DNA of 64,000 nt from Blumeriella jaapii (lineage: Eukaryota > Ascomycota > Leotiomycetes > Helotiales > Drepanopezizaceae). Below the pieces are notes generated by a model, which saw nothing but the letters and a program-made list of their open reading frames with translations, was not told the origin of the DNA and searched no databases. Positions 10,254-21,973 of the stretch are shown piece after piece; within the stretch, counting starts at the first letter, position 1, and every line of letters starts with the position of its first letter. The stretch spans positions 868,001 through 932,000 of the forward strand of contig VWND01000013.1 in NCBI GenBank assembly GCA_009599575.1, read 5' to 3'. The translations under genes and the position numbers were made by a program.

Positions 10254-13200
10254 TGTCGGCAAGAGCCTTAGAGGGTACTTCTTATGCCGAGTAGCAATGT
10301 CATTTCTGAGGAGCGCTTCCATGCTCGGCTCCATGCTCGGCTCCCTTGTTTACGGGCCTTCGCGTAATCTGTTGTGGACCGAATATCTGAAGCTCCAAGT
10401 CACGATTGCTTGGTCGGGAAGGGCTTACAAAGCGAGGGCTCTGGCTGTTGAGCAAACCAATCAATCAACTGTCCTGTATAGCATCGTAGCGTGATGAAGC
10501 ATTTCGTTTCGTTTCGTTCCTTACCTATCCTTTTCGAATGATATGACGAGATGCCGGAATTCGGGACTTGAAATCTCGACATCAGACCTCGGACGGTGTA
10601 AGTATAGTGCGTTGTGGTGTTGGAAGATGGTCTTGGATTGGATTGGATTGGAAGGCATCAGCATGCTAGCAAGCAAGCAAGCGAGCGAAAAGGGAGACAC
10701 CTCTAAGATGGATCCGATTCGTTGGATTGGTAGGATTCGAACAACCAGTGATTTTTGCCGATGTCTTAGTTTTCGGGGATCGCATTTTCGTGCTCATGGG
10801 AAGAGATCTTTTTATTTTCTTTCTCCCCTGAAGATTTCTCTGCGTCCGAGTCGTACGCTCTGTGTCGAGACCCCTCTCGCTTTCTTCGGCTCTAAGCTTA
10901 CACTACACACCCACTCCATTCTTTCCGTTCTTTCCGTTCTTTTCCAGAATTCGATCATCCATTCATGTAACAAAAAAACACCCCCCTGAATTAGTACGGC
11001 TGGTCTTATACTGCACCTACAGTACCCATGTCTCCTGCCTATATCCCAACCTTCACATCCACATCTGTATGTCAATCCACGTCCCTCCCAACCATCCAGC
11101 AGGGCAAGCGCAGAGTCAGAAGAGATCCTCATTTCAGGCCACCTGGTATTATGGATCAAAAACCGAAAGATGGCATGACAGTAAACAGACGGCGACAAGC
11201 CGATGTACGAATCACGAAAATACTACGTACTACCAGGCTGGGTTATGTGATCTTCTTGTTCTCTTCTCGATATCTGTCTCGTTTTCTCTTTCTTTATCTC
11301 TTTTGTTTTCTCTCATGTACTGTCTTTCTGTTTCTTGACAATCTCCCGGTAAGGTCCGGAACTGTGTAAATGGAGATGAAGAAGCGATTTGAAGTGAAGT
11401 GACAGCAAGGCTAAAAAGTTGTAGAGTTTATTAGTTATGCAATGCAATGCAGCAATGAATGTGTGAGTTGAGTGTGCAAATGTGTAGGTGTGGAAACCTC
11501 GCATTTGTTGATTTTGCACCCAGAGAACGCAGATTGCAGACGAGAAGGGATAATTGCCTACCTACCTGCCTGTCTGTCTGTGTACGAGTCCATTCAAAGG
11601 TTCCGTAATCTCAAGTTCTCTTCCAGAATATACAGGTGGGTGGGTGGTTGCTTGCTCACGGTTTGTGAACAACAGTGATCGCAAATCAGGTATTTGAATA
11701 ACGTATGTGGTAGGCAGACTCCCACCGAATGGCTGATACACATACAAGCTCCTTCTTCCTCTTTTTTTTTTTGGCCACAGGCATTGTCCAAATCACTGTT
11801 ATTTTATAAAAAAACATACTGGCTGTTCAAACAAACGTCGCTGAGTATGTATATGTAGGAAAAATCACATCTTCAGACCCCAAGTGCCGCTAATACCAGA
11901 TTGGATAAATGATCATGAAGGGCAACAAAAATGGGCTGAAAAATCCACACGTGTGCTTCAAGCAGATATTGTGCTTAATGAAGAACTATAGACTGGAACG
12001 AAAGTACCTTGATCATCAGATACTGTATTAACTGGCCGATATGTGGTGAGTAGTAAGAATTGTTTACTTTTCTCGCTTAATTCCTACATAGTAAGGTGAC
12101 GGGAGTGACGAGCCAATCTCAATCCGCCGTCACGTATCCTGTGCATCGCCTAGCCTAAGAAACGCTTGCCCCGAGATAGCTAGCTTTTTTGAACCAAGGA
12201 ATTGAATGTTGGAACAGTTTTCTGCTCTTCTATTTACCACCTACCGTATGTAAATCCACACTACTCTGTAGGAATCCGGCAGCGCTATGAACAGAGCTGG
12301 AGTCAGGGTGGTTTGCAGTGGTCCAGCCGGATCATACATCGAGCTTTTTAATCTGCGTATCCATCTCTGTGTATAATTGGAGATGTGTTAATTTCTCGCG
12401 CTGGGTGCGGGTTTCGTCTTCCTGCCTCTCGTTCATATGATGATGATGACGATATTATTATTTAACGTCTGGAGCTCGTTCATATCACGTGTTGCAATTG
12501 GCGTTTGGATAGAGATAAAGTACTGTACAGTACCTAAGGTGCCCAAGCGGGTGGCGATTCGAGTGCCGAAAGCAGCCAAGTCCCAACATCCCCTCCCTTT
12601 GTTTCAAGAACGGCGTCTTCAACCACCGCGTTTTGAACGAACATCGACAAACACGAGTACGAGGAAGACTTTCTTTTCCACGACTTCAAGCCCGGAACGT
12701 GGATCCCGCTGCAGCCGACTAAAGACACTCCAACCCTCGATCGGACCAAGTGGATGCTCCAATTCTTTCCCTCCCGCTTCCCCCTCGCCACGAGCTAATT
12801 GCTAGGGCGGCACCATGACGACAATCGGGTTTTCCAAATCCCATCTTTTTCGAGAATCAATCCCGAGAGCAGCCCAGGCCAGTCCAATCCCCCAAGCGCC
12901 GAGTTGGCCGCGATCGAGAATCCGGGGGCACATCTGGGATTGGTGGACGGCGCGGATCTTGCCCTCGCAACGGGCTAAAGAACGACAGAACGGCGCAGCG
13001 AATCAGGGACGGGGTATTTGCTTATTCCGAATCCGGAATCCAGATCATGAAGTCATGCATGATGGGACTTTGGGCTGGTGGGGCTGGTACGGGTCAAGAA
13101 AGCACTTATATATTAGAGCGATTTCCACCTGCTTTGTTGATTGATTTTTCATTCCTTGATCATCGCATCTCATATCTTGCTTATCGCTGCACTCCACTTC

Positions 13201-13272
13201 GCTTAACGTAAACAAATACCCGAGGTCGAGAAAACCACCACCACCACTACCACTACCACCACCGCCATCACC
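10254..13272. other. Long intergenic spacer, catalase promoter side; no gene seen
   Basis: A 3.0 kb stretch with only short unpatterned frames. Noted inside: GATTG repeats near 10634-10652, a CTGTAC/GTACAG motif at about 12520-12535, an ATG/ATT microsatellite near 12437-12462, and a repeated CCGGAATCC near 13029. The last 600-800 bp presumably contain the catalase promoter. An exon of an unrecognised gene could be missed here. Confidence 0.5.
13106..13115 (+). promoter_or_regulatory. TATA-like box upstream of catalase
   Basis: TTATATATTA lies 158 bp before the catalase ATG and stands out from its GC-balanced surroundings. Position suits a TATA box with a leader of about 100-130 nt; this is inference from sequence and spacing alone. 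Confidence 0.4.
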
Positions 13273-14985
13273 ATGTCGTCCGCTTCCACCTCCGGTGACC
13301 AGTATCGCAACTACCAGGACGACCGAGCGGCCAAATCTCAGGACACCGTCTACACCACGTCGAATGGCGTGCCCATGCCACATCCCTACGAGTCGCAGCG
13401 CATGGGTGAGAACGGCCCGCTGCTTCTGCAAGACTTCCACCTGATCGACCTCCTCTCCCACTTCGACCGCGAGCGCATCCCCGAGCGTGTCGTCCACGCC
13501 AAGGGCAGCGGCGCTCACGGTGTCTACAAGACAACGGACTCCCTCGAGGACCTTTGTCTAGCGGACATGTTCAAGCCTGGCAAGGAGTGTCCCATCACCG
13601 TCCGTTTCTCCACCGTGGGCGGCGAGTCTGGCTCCCACGACTGCGCGCGAGACCCGCGAGGCTTCTCTGTTAAGTTCCGGACCGACGAGGGCAATTGGGA
13701 CCTGGTTGCAAACAACACGCCCGTTTTTTTTCTGCGCGACCCTGCCAAATTTCCGCACTTCATTCACACGCAAAAGAGACACCCGTCGACGCATCTCACG
13801 CATGCCGATGACTCGACTGTATTCTGGGACTACCTGTCCCAGAACCCGGAGTCCGTCCACCAGGTCATGATCCTGATGGGCGACCGCGGTATCCCTGATG
13901 GTTACCGCTTTATGCACGGCTACCTGGGCCACACGGTCAAGCTCGTTAACAAGCAGGGTGAATGGGTCTACTGCCAGTTCCACATGAAGTCGCAGCAGGG
14001 CACCAAGTTCATCACGCAAGAGGACTCGGCGTCCAAGTCGCCGGACTACTCGCAGAAGGATCTGTATGAGGCCATCGAGAAGGGCGACTTTCCCAAGTGG
14101 AGCCTCGAGGTGCAGACCATGACGGCGAAGCAGGCCGAGGAGCTCTGGGAGACGGAGAAGATCAACGTCTTTGACTTGACGCACGTCTGGCCACACGCGA
14201 AGTTCCCGCTGCGCAAGGTCGGCGAATTCACGCTCAATGAGAATGCCACCAACTATTTCGCCGAGATCGAGCAGCTCTGCTTCAACCCGGCTCACCTGGT
14301 CCCTGGTATTGAGCCCAGTGCCGATCCCGTGCTGCAATCCCGACTCTTCTCCTACCCGGACGCGCACCGTCACCGCGTGGGCGTCAACTACCAGCAGCTG
14401 CCGGTCAACGCGCCGCGGGTCAACTACCGCATGGCCAACTTCCAGCGCGACGGCGCCATGGCCTTCATGAACCAGGGCGCCCGGCCCAACTACATCTCGT
14501 CCATCGAGCCGATCGGTTTCCGTGAGCGCGCCGTCCGTATCGACAAGACGCACGCCCACTTCGCCGGAAACGCCGTCGCCTTCCTCTCCGAGATCCGGCC
14601 CGAGGACTTCAACGCTCCGCGCGCCCTGTGGGAGAAGGTCTACGATGCCAAGGCTAAAGAGCGCTTCATCAACAACGTTTCCGGCCACATGGAGAACTGC
14701 AGCGACAAGGAGATCATCAAGCGCCAGATCGGCATCTTCCGCGAGGTTTCTGAGGACCTCGCGAGCCGGCTCGAAAAGGCCACTGGCGTCACGGGCTATC
14801 CAGGTATTGCGGATCTGAAGTTCAACGGCACGCATAACGGCATGACAAGAGACGCGGCCAAGAGGAACGCGAACGGCTTGACAGGTATCAGCCCGGTTGC
14901 TAGCAATGGTGCGCCCGTCAAGGGGACGCACTGTGGCCCGGCTACAAGTGGTGCCAATGGTGTGAGCCTGAACGGTGTTCATTAA
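13273..14985 (+). CDS. Monofunctional haem catalase, small-subunit type
   Basis: A single uninterrupted frame of 570 residues. It breaks down hydrogen peroxide to water and oxygen. The catalytic His is at about residue 75 (RVVHAKGSGAHG), the distal-pocket Asn at about 148 (VANNTPVFFLRD), and the proximal haem-ligand Tyr at about 361 (RLFSYPDAHRHRVG). Core segments such as RFSTVGGESGS, GDRGIPDGYRFMHGY and LTHVWPHAKFPL are intact. Length fits clade 3 small-subunit catalases rather than the roughly 700-residue secreted large-subunit ones; there is no signal peptide and no C-terminal SKL-type signal (it ends in NGVH). The last 50 residues are Asn/Gly-rich and variable. A cytosolic place is likely, but peroxisomal import by an internal signal cannot be excluded. 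A long antisense frame on the minus strand is a codon-bias shadow. Confidence 0.97.
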   Translation: MSSASTSGDQYRNYQDDRAAKSQDTVYTTSNGVPMPHPYESQRMGENGPLLLQDFHLIDLLSHFDRERIPERVVHAKGSGAHGVYKTTDSLEDLCLADMFKPGKECPITVRFSTVGGESGSHDCARDPRGFSVKFRTDEGNWDLVANNTPVFFLRDPAKFPHFIHTQKRHPSTHLTHADDSTVFWDYLSQNPESVHQVMILMGDRGIPDGYRFMHGYLGHTVKLVNKQGEWVYCQFHMKSQQGTKFITQEDSASKSPDYSQKDLYEAIEKGDFPKWSLEVQTMTAKQAEELWETEKINVFDLTHVWPHAKFPLRKVGEFTLNENATNYFAEIEQLCFNPAHLVPGIEPSADPVLQSRLFSYPDAHRHRVGVNYQQLPVNAPRVNYRMANFQRDGAMAFMNQGARPNYISSIEPIGFRERAVRIDKTHAHFAGNAVAFLSEIRPEDFNAPRALWEKVYDAKAKERFINNVSGHMENCSDKEIIKRQIGIFREVSEDLASRLEKATGVTGYPGIADLKFNGTHNGMTRDAAKRNANGLTGISPVASNGAPVKGTHCGPATSGANGVSLNGVH

Positions 14986-16866
14986 AAAGGAAGATGATAC
15001 TTATGTGTATATGTGATATCAGAACAACTTGCTTAGCGATATGAATGATAATATCTTAGAATCGCGATATAACCGCGCAAATCTTAACGACTTTATATGA
15101 GAATATCACAATGATGTTATCAGGACCTCAAAATTCACTCGCAGAGATGATACTAATAGAGCCAACGCGTTTCTTGAAACGATTATTTTACATTGCCTGT
15201 ATCAATGGTTGTGTAAGTGAACCTTTTAGCATTTCACATGCGTAAACAACACATTTGATAACGAGACATATTGAAAACTATGTCTTTCCACTCGATCAAT
15301 ACATTAGCAACAGAATCGTGAAAAGGTGAGCAAAACGTACAATATCTGCTCAAAACTTTAAAAAATAAGATAAGATATCATAATCGCTAATATGTGATAC
15401 TTCACAATACAAAAATGAATTACGGAAACGCAAAAGTAAAAGTAAAAGACGAAGCAATTAAAAAGCAAAGAATAAAGCTCACGCTATACCAGCCAGTACC
15501 AAGCGAAAATAAGTTGCAAATAAGGGATTCCCCTGATCTGTGTATTAATATGTTCTGAAACTAAAACACTTTCCCAACACCTTCTTATCATCTTTAAAGC
15601 CGCCCCTCGGGGTGCGAGGTCGACGACGACCTCGCGGGCTAGACTTAATACCTGTACGCGGTGCCTGGTACGAACCTTCAGTTTTCTCGATTATAATCAT
15701 TTTTTTTCTTGCGGCCGAAAGATAGTTGTATTCGAGAAATCTGAAGAGCCAAAATTGAGCAATCGACACGTGGCGACTTCGAAGAAATTTTCCTTACCGG
15801 CGATCCGGGCCATTCTTACGACTACGTACAATACTACGATCTACCTGACGAAGGCATACCTACTGAGAATTCCAAAAAAATTGTATTAAAAGGAAAAGGC
15901 GGAAAATAAAAAATCAGCTCGACTATCGAAAACCCGGTACAGCGCTTTCGAATAACCGCTTTTACCGAACACAACCGATTCGACAAAGGAAAGGATGCCG
16001 GTGAAACACACGCGTTTAACGCGTACAAAACAGGCGTTCGAAAGACAATTCGGCGCCGCTGACTCGAAGTTTTGAAAATGCTTTCAAAGATTATAAAAGA
16101 GCTGCGATACTACGGAATCAGAGACCCGGGATATGCGTATTAAAAAAGCTTTTTCTTAATCGTGGTTTTTACTCTTTTAATACGTATATACTTTATAATC
16201 TTTGAAATTATCGAAAGCCACTTTACGAATACTATAAAAAACCATTCCGCTTGTAGGAGAAAGGCTTAAATAGCGGGCTTATTAGCCAAACATTTCTTTT
16301 ATATAACTGCTTTTTCGAGGATCTGCTTTTTGTATATAAAAATCCCCAGCTTAGCACGTCCTATGCCCTTCGGGAGGCTGAGGTGGCTTTAAGCCCCTCC
16401 TGACGTTAAACAAAATCATTATCATTATTATCATTATTATCATCTTTAAATTTTAATACCGTAACACCTCAATAACAAAAAAGCAGCAGTGCAACACAAA
16501 ATGAAAAGCGAAAAAAGGAAAGAGAAAAAAAAAATTAAAGACAGAAGAACACAGTATTGCAAAGCAAAGCATATCAGGGATTCAAGTCCGCTCAACAGAC
16601 TTAGGCTCAGGCTCAGGACAGACCGGGCAAAAAAAAGAGATTCATCCGACTGATAATGAAATGACGATATACTCGTATTTAATCAAGAAAAGACCAATCT
16701 GAGAAAGCAATTTCAACTCAACTCGACCCCATTTCGTCCGGTCGGTGCAAGCAAGAGAAAAAGGCGCTTAAACGCCGTTTGCAGTGCACCACATAAGAAA
16801 CGAATCTAACCACCACTGCGTTAACCGTAACCATTTATACGAATAATCATCACCCTCCTATCTTTG
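14986..16866. other. AT-rich gene-free stretch with possible degenerate transposon remnants
   Basis: Base composition drops to strongly AT-rich just after the catalase stop, and all frames are short. Within it, 15545-15769 (minus) reads a short basic segment (RGRRRPRTPRGG) that resembles the low-complexity linkers of retroelement polyproteins, but this is weak. An imperfect inverted repeat lies at 16080-16218, and a TTATCATTA microsatellite at about 16418-16446. A decayed insertion is likely; the family cannot be named. Confidence 0.45.
16080..16218. repeat. Imperfect inverted repeat / hairpin
   Basis: The left arm begins GCTTTCAAAGATTATAAAAG (16080-16099). The right arm at about 16189-16218 contains CTTTATAATCTTTG and ends CGAAAGC, its imperfect reverse complement. 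Inner segments GCGTATTAAAAAAG and CTCTTTTAATACG also pair. It could be a small foldback element or part of a longer decayed repeat. Confidence 0.5.
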
Positions 16867-17832
16867 TCACAGGATGCCTCCCGACATCTGACTTATCGGC
16901 ACAACCCGCGCCCTCCTAATATCCTCACGATCCTCAACTGTTCCCCTCGGCTTTTTCCTCCCTGCCTTATTTACATCTACGTCCTCGTTTGTGTCGAAGC
17001 CACAGCACACAAAGTACAGGATCTCTGTGCTTTTCGCCAGCCACTGGTCGAGTCGACCGAGCGCCGACTGGAGCGAGCACTTCCAGCACCAGCCGTGCTC
17101 CCTGCGCTCCGCGGCTCCAGGTTCCGCAGAAAGTGAGTTCATGGGTGTTGAGGGTGGAGAAGGGGCGTTTAAGGCCCCAGACATGAGGTAGCTTGTTGAG
17201 GAAATGGAGAAGGAGCGGTCACGCGGGCTGTCGAGGACGCAGAGAGAGTCCAGCTCGTTCTGCGTGAGATCGTTTTGTATCACAGGCTCAGTAAAAACTT
17301 CACGCATCAAGGATGCATCAATAGGGGGAGCAATTGTTGACAGTCGATGATAGAATTCTGCCCGGCGAGGAGGCTCAGGAGATAGAGGCAAGAGCGTGTA
17401 CTCCGTCCTTGTGATCTGGCCGTGAATCGGTTTCTTCAATTTTGTGCTGCTGCTGCTGACTTTTCGATGGGCACATGGACCTTTTGGAGGCGATAACGTG
17501 GCATCGCCCTGCAAGGGTTGGAATGGATGAGGTGCGGCGTCTGTCGTAGATTCGATCGCAGCTTGAAGTGTGTTCAACTCCGAGTCTCGAGCCGTGGCAG
17601 ACGGAGTGAATCTGACTTTCTGCTCTTTGCGTAAACGATTGCTCTTGGGCTTGATAGCAGGAGCAGGCGTCGTAGCATCATCACTGGTAGATACCGGCTG
17701 GGGGTCATCTACTCGTGCCAAAGGAGCATTGAAAAACGGGTGTTGATCGATAGGGCCATATGTACTCTTAGGAGGACGGAATCGCGGTGCTGAGCGACCC
17801 CTGACGGGTGCAGACACGGCCCTGTTCCTTTC
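16867..17832 (-). pseudogene. 3' half of an unrecognised gene, cut by the copia insertion
   Basis: The minus-strand frame runs open from the insertion point (17832) to a stop at 16867, about 320 residues, beginning RNRAVSAPVRGRSAPRF and ending SQMSGGIL. It is Ser/Pro-rich with a Cys pair motif (HGWCWKC) and a short hydrophobic stretch EILYFVCCGF near the end. I recognise no domain. Its base composition is normal and its codons look conserved, unlike the AT-rich element next to it. On removing the element and one copy of CTTTC, this frame continues directly from the 5' half at 23844-24643, which is why I treat both as one gene. Whether the remaining half is expressed cannot be seen. Confidence 0.8.
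17828..17832. repeat. Target-site duplication, left copy (CTTTC)
   Basis: CTTTC directly precedes the left LTR and is repeated at 23839-23843 directly after the right LTR. Five bp is the usual duplication made by copia-type integrases. Confidence 0.85.
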
Positions 17833-18027
17833 TGTTGGTATCACAGGTGGTGATACAAATACGACTAGTCGTAGTAAATCGGGTTGAAACTGTATGCATT
17901 CTACTGGGTCTAGCTGGTGTGAGAATATGGGATAGATGTGCGAGCGCTAGCGGGCGCTAGCGCTGCGCACCTACAACTGTGATCCCGCATCACCTGATCC
18001 TACGTGACCCCTATGGGTATTCCTATA
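17833..18027. repeat. Left LTR (3' LTR of the minus-strand element)
   Basis: 195 bp, beginning TGTTGGTATCACAGG and ending GGTATTCCTATA. The expected terminal CA is TA here, a transition. It matches the right LTR position for position without gaps. It contains a GC-rich palindrome-like block, AGCGCTAGCG then GGCGCTAGCGCT. Confidence 0.93.
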
Positions 18028-18130
18028 CTGGCAGTCTTTTCTTTTCAGTAGAATGCGTTTCTGGCTTACAACGTGTTTGAACGCAATTGCAAGTTAGCCC
18101 TCTAAATTAGCCCTTTTCTTTCCTGTTTAT

Positions 18131-18655
18131 TCAGCCTTCCATTTTAATCGTCAGCTTGTTTTCCTCGATAAACGTCGTAAACGTTTTATTTGGGGCTGCT
18201 TTCGTTATAGCGTCCGCCAGGTTATTTTTGCCGTTAATCCAGCGAATTTCTGCTATTTCACGCTTTTCGTATAACTGGCGCAGCGCTATAATATCGACTA
18301 TAAGCTTTTTTTTCTTTGTCGTTCCAAGTTTTATTAAGTATTCGTACAATGAATAAGAGTCTGTGCAAACGATTAATGGAATTTTTGGTAGACTGAGCTG
18401 CTGAGTGATTTGTTTTAGGATAGTTGCAATCGCAATGGCTAAGTCGGCTCCGGCTATTATTCTTAGAATTTCGCTAGCTAATACGCTTTTTGTGACACGT
18501 CGGCTTTTGGTAGAGCTGAAATGTATAACGTTGCTTTGTATAAAAAAGTCGTCGTTTTCGAATAAAATGTTTTTATTGCCAATAGCGATAACGTAACCAA
18601 TTTGGCTATTTAAATCTTTGTTATTAGCAAACGAGCCGTTTATAAAAACGTACAA
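18131..18655 (-). pseudogene. Copia RNase H domain fragment
   Basis: 174 residues open. The copia RNase H pattern is visible: FINGSFANNKD (usually a D-x-S-F-A-N start), a SSTKSRRVTKSVLASEI segment where the family has the conserved Ser/Arg/Glu core, IVCTDSYSLYEYL, and NLADAITK near the end. The first acidic residue of the active site appears replaced (FINGSF where family members have an Asp), consistent with a dead copy. Confidence 0.85.
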
Positions 18656-19316
18656 TTTTATGCGGTTCAGATCGAGGGGTATATAGGTTAATTTTCGGCC
18701 TTGGTTATTTATTATTTATTTTATTCGTTTATTTAGCTCGATAACTTTCTTTTGGCCTGGGCTTTTGAATTGCGCAGCCGTAGACAACGCGAACATGGCT
18801 TTTGATTGGCAAGTTGACGCAATATAAGCTTTTAAAGCTTTCTGGCTGGCGTATTTTTGCATTTGGGTGTTGGGGGTTGTTTAAAACAAGCTTTAGATTT
18901 TTGCTTTGGTTTTTTTTTGTGTAAAAGTTATATAATCGCTTTTCAGAATCAGGACGTATTCGTTGAAAGCTAGATTGTGCGAAATTGTAAGCTTATCCAT
19001 TGGTTTTGCCGTTAATTTGGCCTTTTCCAGTTCAGCTTTTTTTTTTGCAATAAAACGTTCGTTATCAAGAAAGTATGTATCGTTCGTTTGCATTCCAATT
19101 AGCCTAAAGGCGTTTTTTTTCCAATAGTAATCAGCAGGCAGGAATCGTAAGTTAACGTAACGGCCGACAGCTTTTCTTTATGGTAAATGTAATATATTAT
19201 TTATTAAAATGTCTTTGCTTTTGAAATTTTATACAACGCTTTTTTGATTCGTATAATCGTGTCTTCGGAGTACAGATGGGCTATTTCCTTTGGTAGTTTT
19301 GCCAGGATTAGCCGGT

Positions 19317-19685
19317 TTAGCGGTTGTTTATTTTGTGTGTAAGCCTGGGTGATGTTTCGTAAATACAAGTGTATTTTTTTTGTTGCAGCAGCGAAGGGGC
19401 CAGGGCAGTGATTAATTTTTGGCTCGAACGCTGAATTGTGGGTGATTGCGTTAATATGATTTTCTTGCTTTGGTCCAGGAAGGCCTGTATTATAAGTCTT
19501 GACTTTTCGAACGGGGTGGGGGTCTTTTTCGCTTTTATTTTATTTATTAAACGTGATCCGAAGACTCGCACGCCATTGTGTTGGACTGGATCGTATTGTA
19601 TAAATTCGAATATTTCTGTAGCTAGTAAACTTTCGATTTTACGACGTTGGGAGTTTTTAAACGCTTCGCTTTCTGTTGTAATCAC
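19317..19685 (-). pseudogene. Copia reverse transcriptase N-terminal fragment
   Basis: The frame gives RRKIESLLATEIFEF, GVRVFGSRLINKIK, FEKSRLIIQAF and ILTQSPTIQR. These are the known starting blocks of fungal copia reverse transcriptases (F-x-x-S-R..E-x-x-L-L, F-G-S-R-x-V-x-E-I-K, K-S-R-L-V-V-Q). The catalytic YVDD region expected further downstream (about 18700-19300) is not readable in one frame, so the domain is broken. Confidence 0.85.
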
Positions 19686-20200
19686 TTCAGAAGCGCGTAA
19701 TTTGGCTGAAAGCTTCCGGTCTGATTTCTTTTTGTGCGTCAGAAACGTATTAAGCTTTTCGCAAAAGGTTTTAGTAATCAGCTGCTCAAAGCATATATCG
19801 TCGTATTTGCGTGGAGTTTTTTTTATTCGGCCTGTACGACGTGGTTCTGCTGGTTCGCCGTTTGCTGGTTCGCCGTTTGGGGGTTTTGGGGGGTTTTTTT
19901 TTTTTGATTTTGTGCGCTCGGAAGGGCGTTTTGGGGTTCTTTTTTATCAGGTTCCGGTTCGTCGTCTTCCGAAGGTTTTTGATTATATGGCTTTACAACT
20001 GTTATTTTCAACTGGACTGCTTTTTTTTTAATTTGAACGGTGTACGTTTGTTTTTTAATTGCGAGAAGGGTGTAAGGGCTTTTTTATTAAGCTTTCTCGT
20101 TGCCTATCCTTTCGCGTTATATACGAACTTGCGATTGGAGAGGCAGGTTTAGCGTTTCGAGTGTATTCGGGCCATTGCGCGTATAAAGTGCATTTTGCAT

Positions 20201-20907
20201 CTAGCGAATTGCTTGCAATCGGCGGACTTCCGCCATTTTTTTGCGTATAGCTTTCCTTCGCTTTGCAATGTTTGCAAAAAGGGGATTATCTTCGTAAATG
20301 CGAAGATAAGCGCCGAATATAAGTAAAGTTGGAATAAAACCTGCTGGACCGGCTGTATCGTTGATAGTTTTCAGGGCTATTTGCAAGCGTTGTTTTTTTT
20401 AAAGGTACCGGTTCTTTTGAGTTTAGCTGTAATAATCTTATAAATACGTCGCAGCGTATGATAGTAGCGCTTAACTTTTCTTATATTGTTATATGCTTCG
20501 GTGGGCATTTGCTTAATAATAATTAATATTGCTTTTGCCAGTTTTTTGAACTCTTTTGCGTTAAAATTGGTATTTGGATCGTGTATAATAATATCGGAAG
20601 GTTCTAGATACGTATTTATCTAGTATTTCCGCAATTGATTGAAAGTTTCAAATGCGGTTATATTTTTGAGAAACGCTGCCGAATTAAATAAGATTGCAAA
20701 ATCGATAACGTGCAATACTAGGCTTTTATCCAGGTATATTATATTAATAATAATAAAATAATTGAATTTTTGGTCGTTTTTTAAAGTAAATTTGTATTTG
20801 CCAGAGCTTGCGCCGTGCATTTGGCATTGGTGATAGAACTTTTCAATTGTTTTCAAAGCTTTAAAAGAAACGTTTTCGTAGCCGGATAAATTAAGCATTT
20901 TTTGCAA
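20201..20907 (-). pseudogene. Copia integrase fragments
   Basis: Two open pieces. 20907-20620 has the His/Cys-type entry (FYHQCQMHG) then LVLHVIDFAILFN, where active integrases carry the first catalytic Asp region. 20386-20201 has LKTINDTAGPAGFIPTLLIFGAYLRI, typical of the end of the fungal copia integrase core. They are separated by about 230 bp with stops. Integrase would insert the cDNA copy; this one is inactive. Confidence 0.8.
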
Positions 20908-21016
20908 GGCGCGCCGCGAAAAAATGTCCGAATCGGCGATATATTTGACGTAATTCTGTAGTTGTCAAATAGGCCAAAATAGCCTCCTTCGTATGCAATA
21001 TTAAAAACGGATGGCC

Positions 21017-21277
21017 CTATTTGCGAATAATTAGAATTTTTCTTTGGCTTTGAATAAAAACATCGGACAGGTTGTTATAATACATTTTTAAACGATCGAG
21101 ATCTTGGAAAGAGATTAAAAATGGCGTATCCACGTTGACTAAATGAAAGATGATTAACTTTAGCGGTGTCGTTATATTTATGGAATCGGTAATTTTCGTT
21201 ATATTGTCGTTAAATTTGATTTTGATTTTGCTTTCAGATCGATTTATATGCAAAAAGGTAGAAAGCAACTTTTGCAA
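21017..21277 (-). pseudogene. Copia protease-region fragment
   Basis: 86 residues. The segment LKLIIFHLVNVDTPFLISFQDLDRL matches the pattern that follows the aspartic protease in fungal copia polyproteins (a T-P-F-L-L-x-x-x-D-M-D-R-L motif). The catalytic D-T/S-G triad itself is not seen in this frame. Confidence 0.65.
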
Positions 21278-21973
21278 AGCTTCGGCTTGTCGCTCTTTTG
21301 CAATAGAAACCTTCGCTGCTTTTGTATCTGGGATAAAATTTTGAAATTTGTAGAAGGAGTAGCGTTCGAATACAAATTGGTCGAGGAGGACAATGGTCGA
21401 GAGGGGTGAATATAGGTTTTTATTCGTATACGCGTGATACGTAGCGTAATTACGTAGATTATTTATTAATTGTTGGCCGTCAATTGCTTTTAATTCAGTC
21501 GTGAACTGGGTTGCGGCCGCTGATTGTTAATCCTTACGCTCTCCGCTGGCCTTCGACACGCTTTCGCTTTTAATTTCAGTTAAAAACTGGCGATATTCGG
21601 CAGGAATGTAATCAACGCTTGTGAAGTGGTAAGATTCGTGCTTTCAGGCTTCGTAGGCTGCTTTTCGCTTTTTTGGCGTATATTAAGTGAACTAATGGTT
21701 TGGCTTTTTGCATATATAGCAAAGCTTTTCACGGTTTGGGCCGGTTTTTTTCGGGTTGCTACAGAAAGGGGTTTTGTACTTTTTTCGGTATAAACCTTTT
21801 CGATTTTTGTTTTTTCTATTGCTTTTATATTCGCGATCGGTGTAATATGCGCTCGATAAGTCCTCCTATGTACTACCGGTGTTTTCGTTTTTGTTTTGAA
21901 AGATGCCGGTTTGGTATGAATAGGCTCCGGAGGCTGGGTTTAATTTTGAAATAACCGATATGAAACTTTTTAA

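Noticed and set aside
10690..10760. tRNA-like T-loop (GTTCGAATCC on minus)
   Set aside because: The flanking bases do not form a five-pair T stem and no acceptor or anticodon arms could be paired.
13558..14982. 474-codon minus-strand frame opposite catalase
   Set aside because: Antisense open frame caused by codon bias of a highly biased gene; no domain recognised.
16560..16625. Segment resembling a tRNA arm (TTGAGCGGACTTGAATCC on minus)
   Set aside because: No cloverleaf could be assembled around it; may be chance in AT-rich sequence.
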